A stretch of 64,000 nt of DNA from the NCBI GenBank assembly GCA_030998015.1, contig JARWMV010000232.1, positions 2,046,001 to 2,110,000 on the forward strand. The letters run 5' to 3'. The DNA is from Ceratorhiza oryzae-sativae (taxonomy: Eukaryota > Basidiomycota > Agaricomycetes > Cantharellales > Ceratobasidiaceae). Positions 1-13,525 of this stretch are shown here, in pieces. Numbering within the stretch: position 1 is the first letter of the stretch; each line of letters opens with the position of its first letter. Both the position numbers and the translations under genes were made by a program. Below the pieces are notes generated by a model. That model searched no databases. It was given only the letters and a program-made list of their open reading frames with translations, and had not been told where the DNA came from.

Positions 1-1165
<1,165 letters not shown>

Positions 1166-1220
1166 TTACATGCGCTCGGCAAATCCAGGAATCCCCCGCG
1201 TTTCCGAGTCCATCACCCAC

Positions 1221-4200
1221 ATGCATTCCCTCGCCAGGTCCGTCGCGCGCGTTGGCACAGCGGCGACCCGCACTCTGGCGACGTCGAGTGCGTCCAGCCT
1301 CCTGACAATACACCCCGAGGTTGCGGACGCGCTCGCCCGGGGCGCTCCCGTCGTCGCATTAGAAAGCACGGTCATCACCCATGGCACGTATTGTCCCCGC
1401 TCTTCAGCGTTATCCGAGAATCACATTGTTCGCAGGCTTGGCCTATCCCCACAATCTCAAGACCGCCATTTCAAGCGAGGAGATCATTCGGGCGCAGGGG
1501 GCCATACCAGCTACCATTGGCCTGTTGCAGGGGCGCATGCATGTCGGCCTCGAGCGCAAGCAAATAGAAATCCTCGCAGATGTCGAGGCTCTCAAAAACG
1601 CGGGAACACCTCCTGTAAAGCTCTCGCGCAGAGATATTGCGCCCGCAATGAGCCTGGGATATTACGGAGGCACGACCATCGCAGGCACGACCATTGTCGC
1701 GCATTTGGCCGGCATCAAAGTATGCCCTTCGTCTATTGATCGATCTCGCCGTCTAACTGTTTCCAGGTTTTCGCCACCGGAGGCCTCGGCGGTGTGCACC
1801 GAGGCGGCGAGTCCTGTAAGTACCTCGGTTCAGCTCCCGTTTTACGATTCTCATCGCAACAATAGCTATGGATGTTTCGGCTGGTACGTAGCCTAAATAC
1901 ACGCCTATACCTAATTTTACACCAATGGTCAGATTTGACCGAGTTGGGTCGAACCCCTATCGCTGTTGTCGCATCTGGCGCCAAGTCGATTTTGGATATC
2001 GGCAGGACACTCGAGTACCTGGTGAGGAGCATTCCCACGTCGCCTGTCCCCGTTGCCTGACGTTCCTTCTAGGAAACCCAGGGCGTCACTGTAGCTGCAT
2101 ACAACAACGATGGCCAGTGGCCCGCGTTTTTCACCGCTCGAAGCGGCTACACGGTCAGCACCTGATGCAATGATCGCATGTCCAAGTCATAACCTTACTT
2201 ATAGGCTCCGTGGGCGTTCAACAATCCGAAAGATGCCGCCAAAGCCATACGTCAGTCGTTCTCGATATTTAGCAGATAAGAATACCAACGTATGACCTTT
2301 AGATTATGCCGACACACTCGGCATACAATCCGCTACCATCTTTGGCGTACCGATCCCAAAAGAGTTTGAAAAAGCTGGACTCGAAATACAAGCTGCTGTA
2401 GATCAAGCTGTTCGTGAGTCCGAGGAGAATGGCATCGCCAAGTCTGGACGAGATGCGACGCCATGGCTCTTGAATCGCGTAAAGGAGATCACCAAGGGTC
2501 TATCACTCCCAAGTAGTGAGTGCAGTGTATGCTATTTTTCGTCACACTGGGATGCTCATGCTCGAGTGTCTTCAGATATCGCCCTTTTGGAAAATAATGC
2601 CCGAATAGGTCGGTCACTTGTCCACCATGCTCGACGTTATCTAATATATAGCATATAGGCGCACAGATCGCGGTTGAATATTCAAATCTCAAGGCGAACG
2701 GGGTGGAACAGGCTTGCGCTGTACGTTTTTAATGTACATAGGGGGAAATCCGACTAAGACATATCAATATAATGCAATAGTATCAAAATGTCCTACAGTC
2801 GTGCGATCCACCGATGATGACCCCCTCGGTTCCCAAATCTCCTCTTGTAGTAGTCGGGGCTGCAGCTATCGATATCATCGCCCATCCCTACCGTGACTCG
2901 CCATCAGCGGCTCACTCCACTTCTCCCGGATCGGTACGCATGTCTCCTGGAGGAGTCGCAAGAAACGTAGCTGAAGCCGCCCATCGAGTGCTCGAATCTC
3001 TATCAAGCCAGAGCGAGTTCGAGTCCAAAAAGCCCTTGCTCATATCACCGGTCGGGCGAGATGCATTTGCATCGGTCTTGGTCTCTGAAACCAAGGCAAT
3101 TGGCATGCGAACTGATGGACTCTTGGATCTGTCGACGCCCGAGCAAAGAACTGCGACGTGCAACATGTTTTTGGATGCCCGCGGTGACTTGCAAATGGGG
3201 GTCGCTGATATGAGTATTATCGGAGAAGCCAAGCTGGACATGGCCAAGGTTCAACTGCATACCTCGTGCTTGTAACAGAGCTGATGCATCTTTTTCGTAG
3301 CTTCTTGGGACGCTGGAAGCCGCGGCACCGACTATTGTTGCATTTGACGGAAATCCTTCCTCCGACACGATTTCCGAAATTGTGAAAAAGTCCAAGGAAT
3401 TAGGAGCTATGAGTAAGATCCTCCCGTATTCGAGTCGAACCTGTACTAAATCCACGTTTTATAGCCTTTTTCGAGGTATATGCGTATTCATTTGATTCAC
3501 AAGACTCTGTACTCACTCTATACAGCCTACCTCGACAGCAAAGTGCACTCGGATCATCCCAGTGTTGGGTGCAATGTCTGCAAATAATCCAAGGGACCCA
3601 CATATTACTGGCGCATTTCCGAACATCCTCGAACTCCGCTCAATGTGGGAAATGGCAAGATCCGAGGAGAATATGCTTGACTCTTCTTACTGGTGGAGTG
3701 TCGTAAACACGTTTGGATCTGATCTGCACCGTCTCCTCGCCGGACAGGTTCGCGGGGACATGCTATTTCTCCTGAACGAAGGTGTCATACAAATGGCGAC
3801 GCAGCTCCTACCGTTTATTAAGCATTTTGTCATCAAATGCGGGAGCAAAGGTTTCTCGTCATTATCGTTACATCGAGTAGAACAAGCTGACCGGTCCCAT
3901 CAGGAGTTGCTGTGATCTCACATGTTACTAGCCTCGAGGGGGCCGCGAACTGGATATCGGATGGGTCTCAGCCCAAAAAATATCAAATATTTTCCCGGGC
4001 ATCCGATGGTCCTATACTGGTTATAAAGTATTTTCCAGCGTATAGCTTGCATTCGGACTTGGCTACAATCAACGTAACTGGAGCAGGTAAGATTCGAAAC
4101 GATGATCTTACTATCCCGCAAACAATGTTTTGTGTGTTTGCAGGAGACACATTAGTTGGCACACTGTTGGCGGCGCTGGCGCACAAGAATGACCTATTCT

Positions 4201-4310
4201 CAATTCCGGACGAGCTCGACAAAGCTATCGACTTGGGGCAGCGTTGTGCAATAGAGACTATCAAGAGTCCATTTGCTGTGGCCCCGTCTATATCCCTAAT
4301 TCGACAGTAG
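1221..4310 (+). CDS. Fused pseudouridine-5'-phosphate glycosidase / pfkB-family pseudouridine kinase
   Basis: Bifunctional pseudouridine catabolism enzyme. The kinase half should phosphorylate pseudouridine and the glycosidase half cleave the C-C glycosidic bond to uracil and ribose-5-phosphate. The N-terminal PsuG (IndA) half shows [28 protein letters not shown], a [10 protein letters not shown] loop, [15 protein letters not shown] and LLENNARI. The C-terminal PfkB half shows [30 protein letters not shown] and the anion-hole/base motif [10 protein letters not shown], split by an intron at the second Gly. At least a dozen short introns are needed. One of them (1384-1435) has a GC donor and one exon (3465-3475) is 11 nt long. 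The start [21 protein letters not shown] looks like a mitochondrial presequence. Bacteria encode the two activities as separate adjacent genes; the fungal fusion is known. Reading frame is intact throughout. Confidence 0.9.
1384..1435 (+). other. GC-AG intron in the pseudouridine glycosidase/kinase gene
   Basis: The conserved ITHG-LAYPHN junction is only rebuilt if the exon ends with the first G of the Gly codon at 1383 and the intron opens with GCACGT and closes with CAG at 1435. The nearby GT donor (1388) would shift the frame. Length 52 nt is typical for this genome. Confidence 0.75.
3465..3475 (+). other. 11-nt microexon (PsuGK gene)
   Basis: The exon CCTTTTTCGAG is flanked by ATAG and GTATATG. 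Together with the last base of the previous exon it encodes T-F-F-E, giving the PfkB motif FFEPTSTAKC with the next exon. Without it the conserved FEPTS segment is lost and the frame changes. Confidence 0.8.
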
Positions 4311-4783
4311 CTCCATCGCCTCCAATCTCTTACATGCTGCGTACACCAGCAACACAGTTAGAGAGAGTTTTAGCTATCAATGTGAACGAAGGAACCTCAT
4401 TCATGTGTCCGATGGCATCTTTGCTGGAACTGTCAGGCTCATTTTTACTCCAAAGTTGTGAGAACGATGTAGATGCTTGGGTTGGGTTTCAGGTCGCGTA
4501 TGATTTGGAAATCATGTCGGCAAGTTGGCAGAAGAATATACGCGACTGCTCGTATATCCTCCACGCACTAGGTGAGAGGTGGGGCACCGCCGTCGGCCCT
4601 ATCTATTCGCGTTAGCTTCCCTGACACTTGTTTTACCCGGATTAATTTCCCAGATATGGTTTAGTCCTACCGGACCAATTTGAAATCAGCTAAATACACT
4701 CACTCTGCCGGCTCAACATCGCCACCACCCTGCTCCCGTGTTGTTTGTGCAACTGAGTATTACTATATACGTTAGAACCCAAT
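4311..4783 (+). other. Intergenic stretch between PsuGK and RRN7
   Basis: 473 bp between two same-strand genes. The short open frames here have no recognisable content and cross no good splice sites. It should hold the PsuGK terminator and the RRN7 promoter; I see no distinct motif. Confidence 0.5.
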
Positions 4784-7413
4784 ATGGCTGTTCCAACATG
4801 CCCCATCTGTACGTCGAAGAAATGGAGAAAGGCGGCTGGAACGGGTGAGTTGATTTGCAGTGAGGGCCATGTTTTACAGGTGAAGTTTTGACGGATGATG
4901 TTCATTAAAATATACTAAATGGTCTAAAGGGATATATAAACGAGACCATAGAGATAACAGATATGGGGGCTCATACGATTCATCGTAGGCAACTCCGAAC
5001 TGGCCGTCGTCGTAAAGGTCAAACGGAAGAGGAGAACCCAGATGGTATTGCAGCGTTGTTATCCTCGATCTCTATATTGACCGACTGTGATAGTTTATCA
5101 TGGTCCCAGGGCACGATATTTCTACTACCAATGTCGCCAGCTAGTACTCCGACATCAAATAGATAAGTTGGTCTCCGAATGGGAGCTTCCCAAAGAAGCC
5201 AAAGTATGTGTATGATTTCTTGACATAAAAACATTTCCTAAAATTGGAATGCTAAAGAACATTTGCCGTGCTATATGGCTGCTTTCCCTGGAGATATTGC
5301 CGAACAAGCCCCTCGCACAGCCGTGGATTCATGCTCAAACCGAGTCGGAACGGATCAGCCCTCGTAAATCGACAGGTTTGCCGTTTCAACCAAGTAAAAT
5401 GCCTAAATTTGAAAACCTGGTGCTTACAGAAGAGAAACCTATTGAAAAGGTGGAGCTTAAAGAGGAGTTTCAGGACGGGAACCAAGATGGGCCATCAGAT
5501 ACCGAGGATCCCGACGAAGGGGAAGAGGATACCAAGGAGCAAATAGACCGCGAGATCGAAAAGTTGATGTATGAAGCCTCAGAAACGGAATCCGATTCCG
5601 GGTCGAGGGAGAGAGACACTGTCAAACTACAAAAAGCGCAGAACCGTGACGCTCGTCACAATCTTTATGACTCGACCGCCATGAACATATCCATGCTAGT
5701 CCTAACCTGCTGGTGGCTGCGAATTCCGGCCATTTATCTTGATTTCATCCAGTGAGTACGTACCTTACATAGACTGTATACGAAGCTGATTTGTGCCTAT
5801 TCCCAGCTTGATTAATTCATATCGCATACCGTATTTGGACATTATGTCTTTACTAACACCCAACATGAGGAAGCACCTTTCTGTTGATCTTCGCCAGAGG
5901 CTCAATCCCTCGGTGCGTCATACACGAATAAATACACTGTCGCAGATTCGATTGACCCATAACTTGTAACCCACTTTAGCACGCTCCAACTGTCACTGCG
6001 TTGCACGTCATTACGAGGCGGATCGCTCGGAGGCTGCTCACGGTACACGGAATCACTATTCCAGAGTTCAATGCAGCGCCGGTTCTTTGGCGTGCGGTTA
6101 GGGTGTTTCAAGGACCCCGTGAGTATACCCGTGCTATGGTGCTGTCACTCCTGACCAATCTAATCTTCCGATAGCTATTTTGTATGTAATGGCTAAACGG
6201 ATGATGGAACGACTGGAGGTCCCCTTAACAGTCCATCCTTCTTTGGCACCCAAGCCATCCCTGGGAATAATAGGATATGGTGGTGATTGGGCACCTACTG
6301 AAGTTACAATGGTTGCGAGTTTGATAGTTATCCTCAAAATGGTGTACGGCTTCCAAGAGGACATACAGTGAGTTTTATCAATCTATCACAGTGTGCTATA
6401 CCAAAGGGTTCTTTTAGAGTTGTTCCTGGCGAAGGCGATCCTGCATCCCTCTTCCCCGAGTTCTCTAGTTACATGGCAGCGCTGCAGCACGAAATGGAGA
6501 ATAGGCGAATGGATTTTGAGAGTTTATTATGCCGGAGCAATGACGTGTAAGCATATATTAGTGTCTAGTTAGTTCATTTCTAAACTCGTCCGGCAATTTC
6601 CAGAACGGCAGATGTCTTGAGTGAAGAAAAAATAGACATGTATTTAAATGTGTCTGAAAGGGTTTTGGGACCACTGGCCAGTGGCATGAAACCAATGCGT
6701 GAGTTCCGACAACAAAGAACGAAACATACACTAACCGCATCCAGCATTCAAACAGCTTTCAGAAATATATAGCGGTATACCACTCCAAAATTATGAGGAT
6801 ATCCTGGTTTCGAATCACGTCCCCGGCGTGATACCGCCTGAGTCTTTGCGTCGACCTGCTCTGCATCAAGAGGCTGGCGAACGATTAACTAAATTGGTAG
6901 GTTCGTCTCGCTGGATTAATCAATCAAACCTCAATGAGAACTCGCTGCCAGCCAGGAGAATCCGTTATCACTTGGTCTTCAAGTGATCCAGCTGGTGCAT
7001 TTCCTCCAGATTACGAGCTTCTACTCGTAGTTGGCGCTCGTTGGTCGGGCGTTGAACGGTTGACTGTCAGCCGCCTTGTGGGCCTCTTTGAGAAGCGGCT
7101 TTTGCGATATACCCGCCGTGGAAGAGGGGCCGATATTTCTGACACGGATATGGATCGCGAGTACATTGATACTGATAACCCAAGTACGGGGTCCGGCTCT
7201 GAGAAGGAAGATATCGGAGCGGCCGCCAAGCCTGAGGACGAAAATGAGGATCCGGAAGTCAAGACTCCGAAACGCGCGTATAAACTTGGATCTCAAAACT
7301 GGCGTGAACATGTACATTACAGGCTTTCCAAGGGAGCTCGTTCGACGGGCGCATACAAACAGAACTCCTCTTCGGAGGAATTGGAACCAGAGTCCGAGGA
7401 CGATAGCTCGTGA
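4784..7413 (+). CDS. RRN7: RNA polymerase I Core Factor subunit Rrn7 / TAF1B-like
   Basis: TFIIB-like subunit of the Pol I Core Factor, needed for rDNA promoter binding and Pol I recruitment in the nucleolus. The ATG at 4784 opens directly into a zinc ribbon (CPICTSKKW, then ICSEGHVL: two Cys, then Cys and His), as in Rrn7. Next comes a basic linker (IHRRQLRTGRRRKG), then VYHGPRARYFYYQCRQLVLR, the first cyclin-like helix of the family. An acidic insert with EEFQDGNQ and SDTEDPDEGEED follows. NISMLVLTCWWLRIP and VTMVASLIVILKMVYG represent the cyclin-fold core. The C-terminus is acidic and serine-rich (about residues encoded 7140-7413). About ten introns are spliced in frame; the acceptor before VYHGPR is at about 5094. 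Family assignment rests on ribbon plus cyclin motifs and is strong. Confidence 0.85.
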
Positions 7414-7733
7414 CTCGAGTCAAGTAAACTACACTAATAGAATAATTAAATTTTGATGTGTTATGTCGAGTCAACTATTGCTAATTCATCACTTCAAACC
7501 ACCTACTGAATTATTTCCATTTTGAAGGATTCAATATGGACGAATATTTCATCCGGAGCTAGTCGGAAATACCCGATTTACGTTGCCCGTTACGCTCTCA
7601 CGTAGCCCATGTTAATAGGCAAACAAGGATAGTTTCAAGCCTGGCTGTGTTTCAGTGACACGAAATGCATATCTATTAAACATTCGGATCGGTAGTAGAT
7701 CATGTCATCCCCCTCTTAACAGTCGATCTCCAA
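7414..7733. other. Shared 3' region of RRN7 and LSM1 (convergent)
   Basis: 320 bp between two convergent stop codons. It is AT-rich with no coding signal on either strand and must hold both 3' UTRs and polyadenylation sites. Confidence 0.5.
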
Positions 7734-8321
7734 CTAGTAGCCATCCCCTTCACCACCTTCCTTGCAAAAGCCCTTCTCCTCATAAAGTACCTGTGATTTG
7801 ATTTGTTCATTACGCTTACGATCCTCCGCTTCCTGTTGATGCGCGGCTGCAATATCCTCAGGTTGAACTGATCGCAAGGGAACTTCATCTTCACGATCAA
7901 GGTCCTGAACGCACACAAAAAATCCATCAGGTATTCTCGATCTGGTGGATGTGACTCACAACTTCTCCCAAGAGTACAACGTTCTCTCCGCGAATCAAGT
8001 ATACACCTCGTCTGATGTCTGCATAGGTATCTTCGTAGTGGATGCGCTCGACTGTGCCCTCCATCACAAGGTTTGCTGGCTTATATGGTAAATAAAATAG
8101 GGTATGACTCGCTCAAAAGGCTACGAACCGAACTGATCGTACGACCTCAGCACACCTATCAACTTTCGACCATCTCGTAAGACAACAATCATCTTTTCTG
8201 CGAATCAAGACGGCTCAAGCTGAATTATGTGAAATGAAGCTCCTGGTGACGAAAACACAAACGTACTATCGACGCTCTCCACCAGCGCTCCCGAAGTCGT
8301 GAAAGGTATTAATGAATCCAT
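7734..8321 (-). CDS. LSM1: LSM1, Sm-like subunit of the cytoplasmic Lsm1-7 decapping activator
   Basis: Lsm1 is the subunit that distinguishes the cytoplasmic Lsm1-7/Pat1 ring (mRNA decapping and decay) from nuclear Lsm2-8. The protein begins MDSLIPFTTSGALVESVD, a typical Lsm1 opening. It then carries the Sm1 segment (MIVVLRDGRKLIGVLRSYDQ-like) and the Sm2 segment IRGENVVLLGEV. The last exon encodes DLDREDEVPLRSVQPEDI, the C-terminal extension characteristic of Lsm1. Four or five short introns separate these. The start at 8321 is 198 bp from the divergent RRN6 start, so the two probably share a promoter region. The gene sits between two Pol I Core Factor genes. Confidence 0.92.
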
Positions 8322-8519
8322 CTCGATGGGATTGGACTAGCGTGGGTGATCGAGCCACAGTCTTTGGAAGATGACAGAATTAGTTGTAAAGCAAGCGCCA
8401 AATCCACGGAAACGGACCCCTTTCCTTTTGCCTTTACAGCCTTGCACCAAACCTTGCTGGCGATAGTGTCCAGTGGCGCAAGTAATGTTGCTTGTTCGTT
8501 CAAACCACCATCTGTATGA

Positions 8520-11500
8520 ATGGACGGCTGGCCCTCAGACTCTCGTGCCTTCGACGCAACTCCTCTCGTACCGAAACGTCAGGGCCCTCGTAAAGTTCGG
8601 CCAGAGCCATACTGGAATGCGCCTCTTCTAGATAATGGGACACTTGGCTCATTCCGGCTCCTAGCGGGAAGCCAGGGTGGCTCTAGAAATCTAGAGTGGG
8701 ATAATATTGTGCAAGTTGGTAAGTCTAGCTTCCGAAGGTATGACCTCCAGGATCTTAACGAAATCCTTCAGCGGAACGCCTTTCAACGGGAAATGCAAGG
8801 TGTATTTTCCCACCAACTCGGGAGGAACCAAAGGGAAGCCTAGGAGCTTCGTTGGAGCAAAAGGCGCTACGAACAGTTAGTCACAGAGGATGTTCGATAA
8901 TGTGGGTGTGCTAACCGTGTTTCTTGAAAGAATGCGTGGTTACGAACCTCCAAGGGCATACAAGATATAGAAAACCACTTCCTACGCGACATGTTGGAAG
9001 AAGACGAAAAGTACCGCCGAGATGTTTTGACTTACGAGCCATACATGTCCAATCTGTTGGCGACGAGTTCCATCTTAAAGGGCCACAAAAAACGTGCGGG
9101 CATATTGGCATATCCCATGGGTCAATATTTTAATTATCTTGGTGAATTCGCTCGACACAACCAGACAAACTAGGTGATTAATATCTCTGCAGGTGCTTCA
9201 ATCCTATTCGACGAAAGGTGGGGAACAGTCGTGGTTCCCTGTGAGCAGCCAATATGGAAAACCAGCAGTTCGATCCTTCAAATCACATCCTCCAAATCGC
9301 TGTATAAGCCATTCTCAGATTACAGGGGTAAGTCCCTAAAGCTCGTTGAGGGAGTTGTTGATATGAATCATGTATGCGTAGATGCCGGCTGCCTCTTTGC
9401 AGTTCGAACACTGTTTGACATCAGCTTTATCTCGATCATCCCTACACCAAGTGCCAAAGACCCCGCCAAAGCCAACATTGTCGGGTCCGTTACCTCTACC
9501 GCCATCGGCGGCCGTCGGCCGTTTCATGTTGCTATGAACCCAGACCAAAGCCCCGACTGCTTGATCGTCTCTGACGTGGGCACAGTATGGAGTGTCGGTT
9601 TAGGCTCACCCGCCCAGGCCTTATTGTAAGCTATTGCTTCACTTTGAGGATACTGCGACTAATCTACACATAGTCCCTCTGTAGAAGAAGATTCAGCGCG
9701 CATTGGGGCATATGATTTACCGTACTGGGAGGTAGCTTGGGGTTCTCACCCAGAGACTCTGCTTTTAGGCTCTCGGTCGTCTCTCAGCCTCTATGATAGA
9801 AGGGTAGGTATGTTTGAACACAGTTCAAGGTTGGTACTGATACCCCTATCATTTAGGCTTCTCGCGTTGCATCTACGTTTGAAGTGCATTCTGGCAGCTT
9901 GGCGAGTTTTGATATACTCCGTCGTGAAAACCGAGTAGAGGTATTCCTATGTGACAGGGAGCGTGTCACTTTGCTCGATGAGCGGATGTTTACTACACCT
10001 TTGGTGTCCTGGAAACATCGTAGAGAACATGACAGAACGTTGCGGATTACCGCGCTTGCTATAGAGAACAGTAGGTCATCTCATTTTGGCGGTTTACCCC
10101 AGTCTCATTGGTTGTTTAGAGCATGTTGGGCTACTGAGCTCTAGACGTTCTCATTTTGTCTCTGTTTATGACCCCTTCAGGAACGAAAATAGTGGTCTTA
10201 CCAAATGCGACTCATACAGCCTTGAGTTTAAGGTGGGAACCAAGGCCCCTCTTACGAGCATAGCTTCCTACATTCCTCCAGCTTCGGCAAGGTCAGGTGC
10301 TCTGGGGAGTCTCTTTCGTTTGACAGAAACTGGGGCTATATATCGACAGGACCTGGCCATTGGGGCGCCGAAGCCGACGGGAGAAGAAGAGATTTGGGCC
10401 CACGAGCTGCAACGTTTGGCTTCACGGGTGCCTCTAGAGCGCGAGAGCTGTGACGAGGCAGATTTGGTGAAGAACACTGAGATTTCGTTGCGTAGAGAGT
10501 ACACATGTGAGTCAAACTTTTGGATTTGTCCAAATGCTCTAACTTGTCGCACTTAGTTATCTTTGGCAATGAATCACTCGATCATTATTTGATCCCAAGG
10601 CCGTCAGTCGTTGACATAGTTGATCTGGCACCATCTGCACTTCAACGATCAAACGAACCTGTTGAAAAAATCATGACGTTGTGAGCGAAGGCATTGAGCT
10701 AGATGCGCTGTCGGGTTAAACTAGCCTTTTTCTCTAGGCACGATATGATTCGCGTCGTTAGCCAAGAGTCGAGTGACGCCAACCCTCGCGCACTTTTTGC
10801 TTCGACCAACACTTTGCCTCTGCCAAACGCATCGTCTTTGCTCAAAGTTGTCACACAGCTTCGCACTCAGACCTACGAAACTGTTCCTTGGAGTTGTGAC
10901 CTCTCCAAAATACAACAACGGCTATGCCAAACAGTCGCAGCGACTCCAAGCCCCAAAGAACTGGCTGTCTTCAGCGCCAATCAAGCGGCTTTTTGTGACA
11001 AGGCAGGTCCAGGAAGTTCAGCAGACGAGCGGGCGAGAGAAGAGATTGCGTTGGATTTGGCTTTGGCTACGACCATTTATTCTTCTCTTCCATTTGAGCC
11101 ATCACGACCTCGTCAACCACCCGCTCCGATTGGGCGTGATGAAGATGAAATGCTTTCCGTTGCCGCCTCCGCCATGACATTAGAAGAAGCAGAGCCTCCG
11201 CATCTCAACCACATCCAGCCTCGCCCAACCGAGGGACTTGTTGACGGGAAGAAGGGTGCTGAACAACGACAAAGTTTGGCTGTACGTCTTCTTGCCTCTG
11301 AGTGGGATCCGGACTCTTCGGTGGACGACTACGAGTTTTTCGACCCTTATAGCGAAGAGTATAATGAGTCTATGCCAGCCTGGAAACTTTCTGCTCAAAC
11401 CAAAGCAGATAGGCAAGCGATTCAGCACGCCAGGTCTGTGCTTTCTGCAGTTCGAACCGGGCCCGGTATTCGATCTTTCGATAAACCTCCCCTTCCCTCT

Positions 11501-11767
11501 GTGCAAATCTCCCGCCCCCGACCCCTGGGTCCCAAAACTGTACCGGCCGGGGCGAAGATAGTTCCGGCAAGGTTAGCGGAGAGCCAGCCCGAACTTGTAA
11601 TAATCCAAACGATGTCTGGCCACCCCCGGGAGCCGGATGATTCACAGATGACCCGGCAACTAGGGAGCTCACAAATACCTAGCACGCAGGTGCTCGTGGG
11701 TCCTTTTGGAGGAAGACCAGGTGCCGCACCTACTCGGAAGAAGAAACCCAGGCTCGCCGGATTCTGA
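8520..11767 (+). CDS. RRN6: RNA polymerase I Core Factor subunit Rrn6 / TAF1C-like
   Basis: Rrn6 is the WD/beta-propeller subunit of the Pol I Core Factor; TAF1C is the animal equivalent. The N-terminus (MDGWPSDSRAFDATPLVP) and the PLLDNGTLGSFRLL segment fit the family. The middle shows propeller-like repeats: VGTVWSVGLGS, GSHPETLLLGSRSSLSLYD, EVHSGSLASFDILR, and VTLLDERMF followed by PLVSWKHRREHDRTLRI, which matches the conserved 'LDER ... W.HHR..DRTL' block of Rrn6/TAF1C. The tail ends STQVLVGPFGGR ... KKKPRLAGF, very like the conserved extreme C-terminus of fungal Rrn6 (FGGRP followed by a lysine-rich run ending GF). The last exon (from about 10739) is 1 kb long and low in complexity. Introns number about eight. 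Assignment comes from motifs seen by eye; a profile search would settle it. Confidence 0.78.
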
Positions 11768-12306
11768 CGCAATTTTCCTATGATCATTTTCTGTTGTATA
11801 TTATTTTTATGTATCCCGTTTATAGAATTTGCTTGAGTATATAGTTGGTGCATCGGTAATGCGAGGAAATGAATATAATTTACGATAGGAATACATTGTA
11901 AAGTTAACAGTGGGTTTCAAGTAATGTACAACAGGACATTGCGACAACACCCACGCAGCAGACCACGAAGAGTCCACAGCAGAACGAGTATGCCGCACCC
12001 AAGTCCCATCGACATGTCTAGTCTCCGGCCAGTATACGATACCGATATCCTCAGCCTACACAGTCCGAAAGGCGTGCTAGCCCGTCAGTCGATATGCTTT
12101 TAGAAAGGCCGTGGTTTAGCGTTAAAGAGGAAAAGTTTTAGCAAATCAAATTCTTATACGCATCTGGTGCTGTACAGTTTCCCGCAAGCCACACAAGGCA
12201 GGACCCCGAAGACAAGACATCATTGCTGATCATTACGACCGCCGTCGTCGCCCCCAACCCGTATACCGCTGCCTGAGCCCGCCTAGTGTGCAAAGGCACC
12301 GCCGCC
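11768..12306. other. Intergenic stretch between RRN6 and STM1
   Basis: 539 bp. AT-rich at first (RRN6 3' UTR), then more GC-rich toward STM1. No gene or clear element seen. Confidence 0.4.
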
Positions 12307-13525
12307 ATGTCGGTCGCCTCCCGAAATCCGTTTGCGCTGCTCAATGGTACCTGTGTTTGGCCGCGCTGGAGTGCCCCGTTAACCCTTGTCTGTTGATGCA
12401 GATGATGAGACGAGCTCGGCCCCTCCGACGAATGAACCGGCCCCCAAAGCCGCACCAACGCCTGCACCAGTGAAGAAGGACCAGCCTGCCAAGGGTCCGT
12501 CGAGCCGCGGCGGCCGTTATTACCAGCGTGGGGGAGGAAACAGGTCTGCTCCCCGTGACGACGCTGTTCCCACCCAAGAAGCGACCACCGGCGAAGGAGT
12601 TCGCTTCGCAGAGGGACGCAGTGAGTGCGAGTAACTAGACAAAAAGTGTCGTCATTCATACGTAGCGCATACAGCCGAGCGTGGACGCGGACGCGGACGG
12701 GCTACGGGTGAATTCCGTGGCCAAGGCGGACGCGGACGCGGCCGTGGAGGTCCTCGTGGAGACCGCCCAGATCGTCACTCGCAGACTGGCAAGACGTAAG
12801 TGGTTGAATTTGGCATCAGACATAAATATTGACGAGTAGCAAAGTGATACCGAAAAGCGTGTCAACTCGGGATGGGGCGCCGATGAGGGCCGCACCGAGC
12901 TCGCTGCCGAGGAATCGGGTGCTGCTGACGCTACAGCTGACGCCAAGGCTGCAGATGCCGGCGAGTGGGGTGCACCTGCCGCCAATGAATGGGCCGCACC
13001 TCCCGAGGGAGGAGAAACTGCCAAAGAGGACGAAGAACGGGCTGAACGCCGTCCCCGGGAAGAAGAAGAAGAGGATAACACTATGACTCTCACTGAGTAC
13101 CTCGCAAAGAAAAAGGCATCCGAGGCTCTCCCTAGCAAGCCAGAGGGGCGGTCGGCCAACGAAGGTACCGACTCAAGTCTCTGGAAAGGCGCCGTGCAGC
13201 TTCTGCGTGATGAGAACGAGGACAACTATTTCGTCGGAAAGGTATGTCTAGCATAAATCGACCTCGCCGAGTATTAATCTTCCGGGCGATCCAGAACAAA
13301 GCTACTCCCAAAGCTCGTACCAAGAAGGAAGAAAAGGTTCATATCGAAATCGACGCAAGATTTGCCCCCATCGAGCGCGGCGGTCGTGGCCGTGGAGACC
13401 GTGGTCGCGGCCGGGGTGATCGTGACCGTGGCCGTGGGGGAGGCGGTCGTGCTCCAGGCCGCAGCAACAGTGCCAACGTAGATATCGATGTATCCGACGA
13501 ATCGGCCTTCCCGTCGCTCGGATGA
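12307..13525 (+). CDS. STM1: Stm1/SERBP1-family ribosome-preservation protein
   Basis: Stm1 (SERBP1/Habp4 in animals) sits in the mRNA channel of idle 80S ribosomes and also binds RNA and G-quadruplexes. The start MSVASRNPFALLND is the family signature. It is followed by a Pro/Ala-rich linker, GGRYYQRGGG, RG-rich runs (ERGRGRGRATGEFRGQGG), RHSQTGKT, then VNSGWGADEGRTELA, a glutamate-rich stretch, and NTMTLTEYLAKKKASEAL, the conserved HABP4 core. A second RGG block closes the protein (GRGRGDRDRGRGGGGRAPG) before DESAFPSLG. Oddity: the junction after QTGKT at 12841-12843 reads AAA where AAAA is needed to stay in frame, a likely one-base error. First intron splits Asn-Asp after LLN. Confidence 0.9.

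Noticed and set aside
1221..4310. Two separate genes (glycosidase and kinase)
   Set aside because: The junction exon splices in frame from EQACA to [10 protein letters not shown] with no stop or fresh promoter between, and fungal homologues are fused.
4244..4615. 123-codon ORF between PsuGK and RRN7
   Set aside because: Overlaps the last exon of the kinase in another frame, and the rest shows no family or splice partner.
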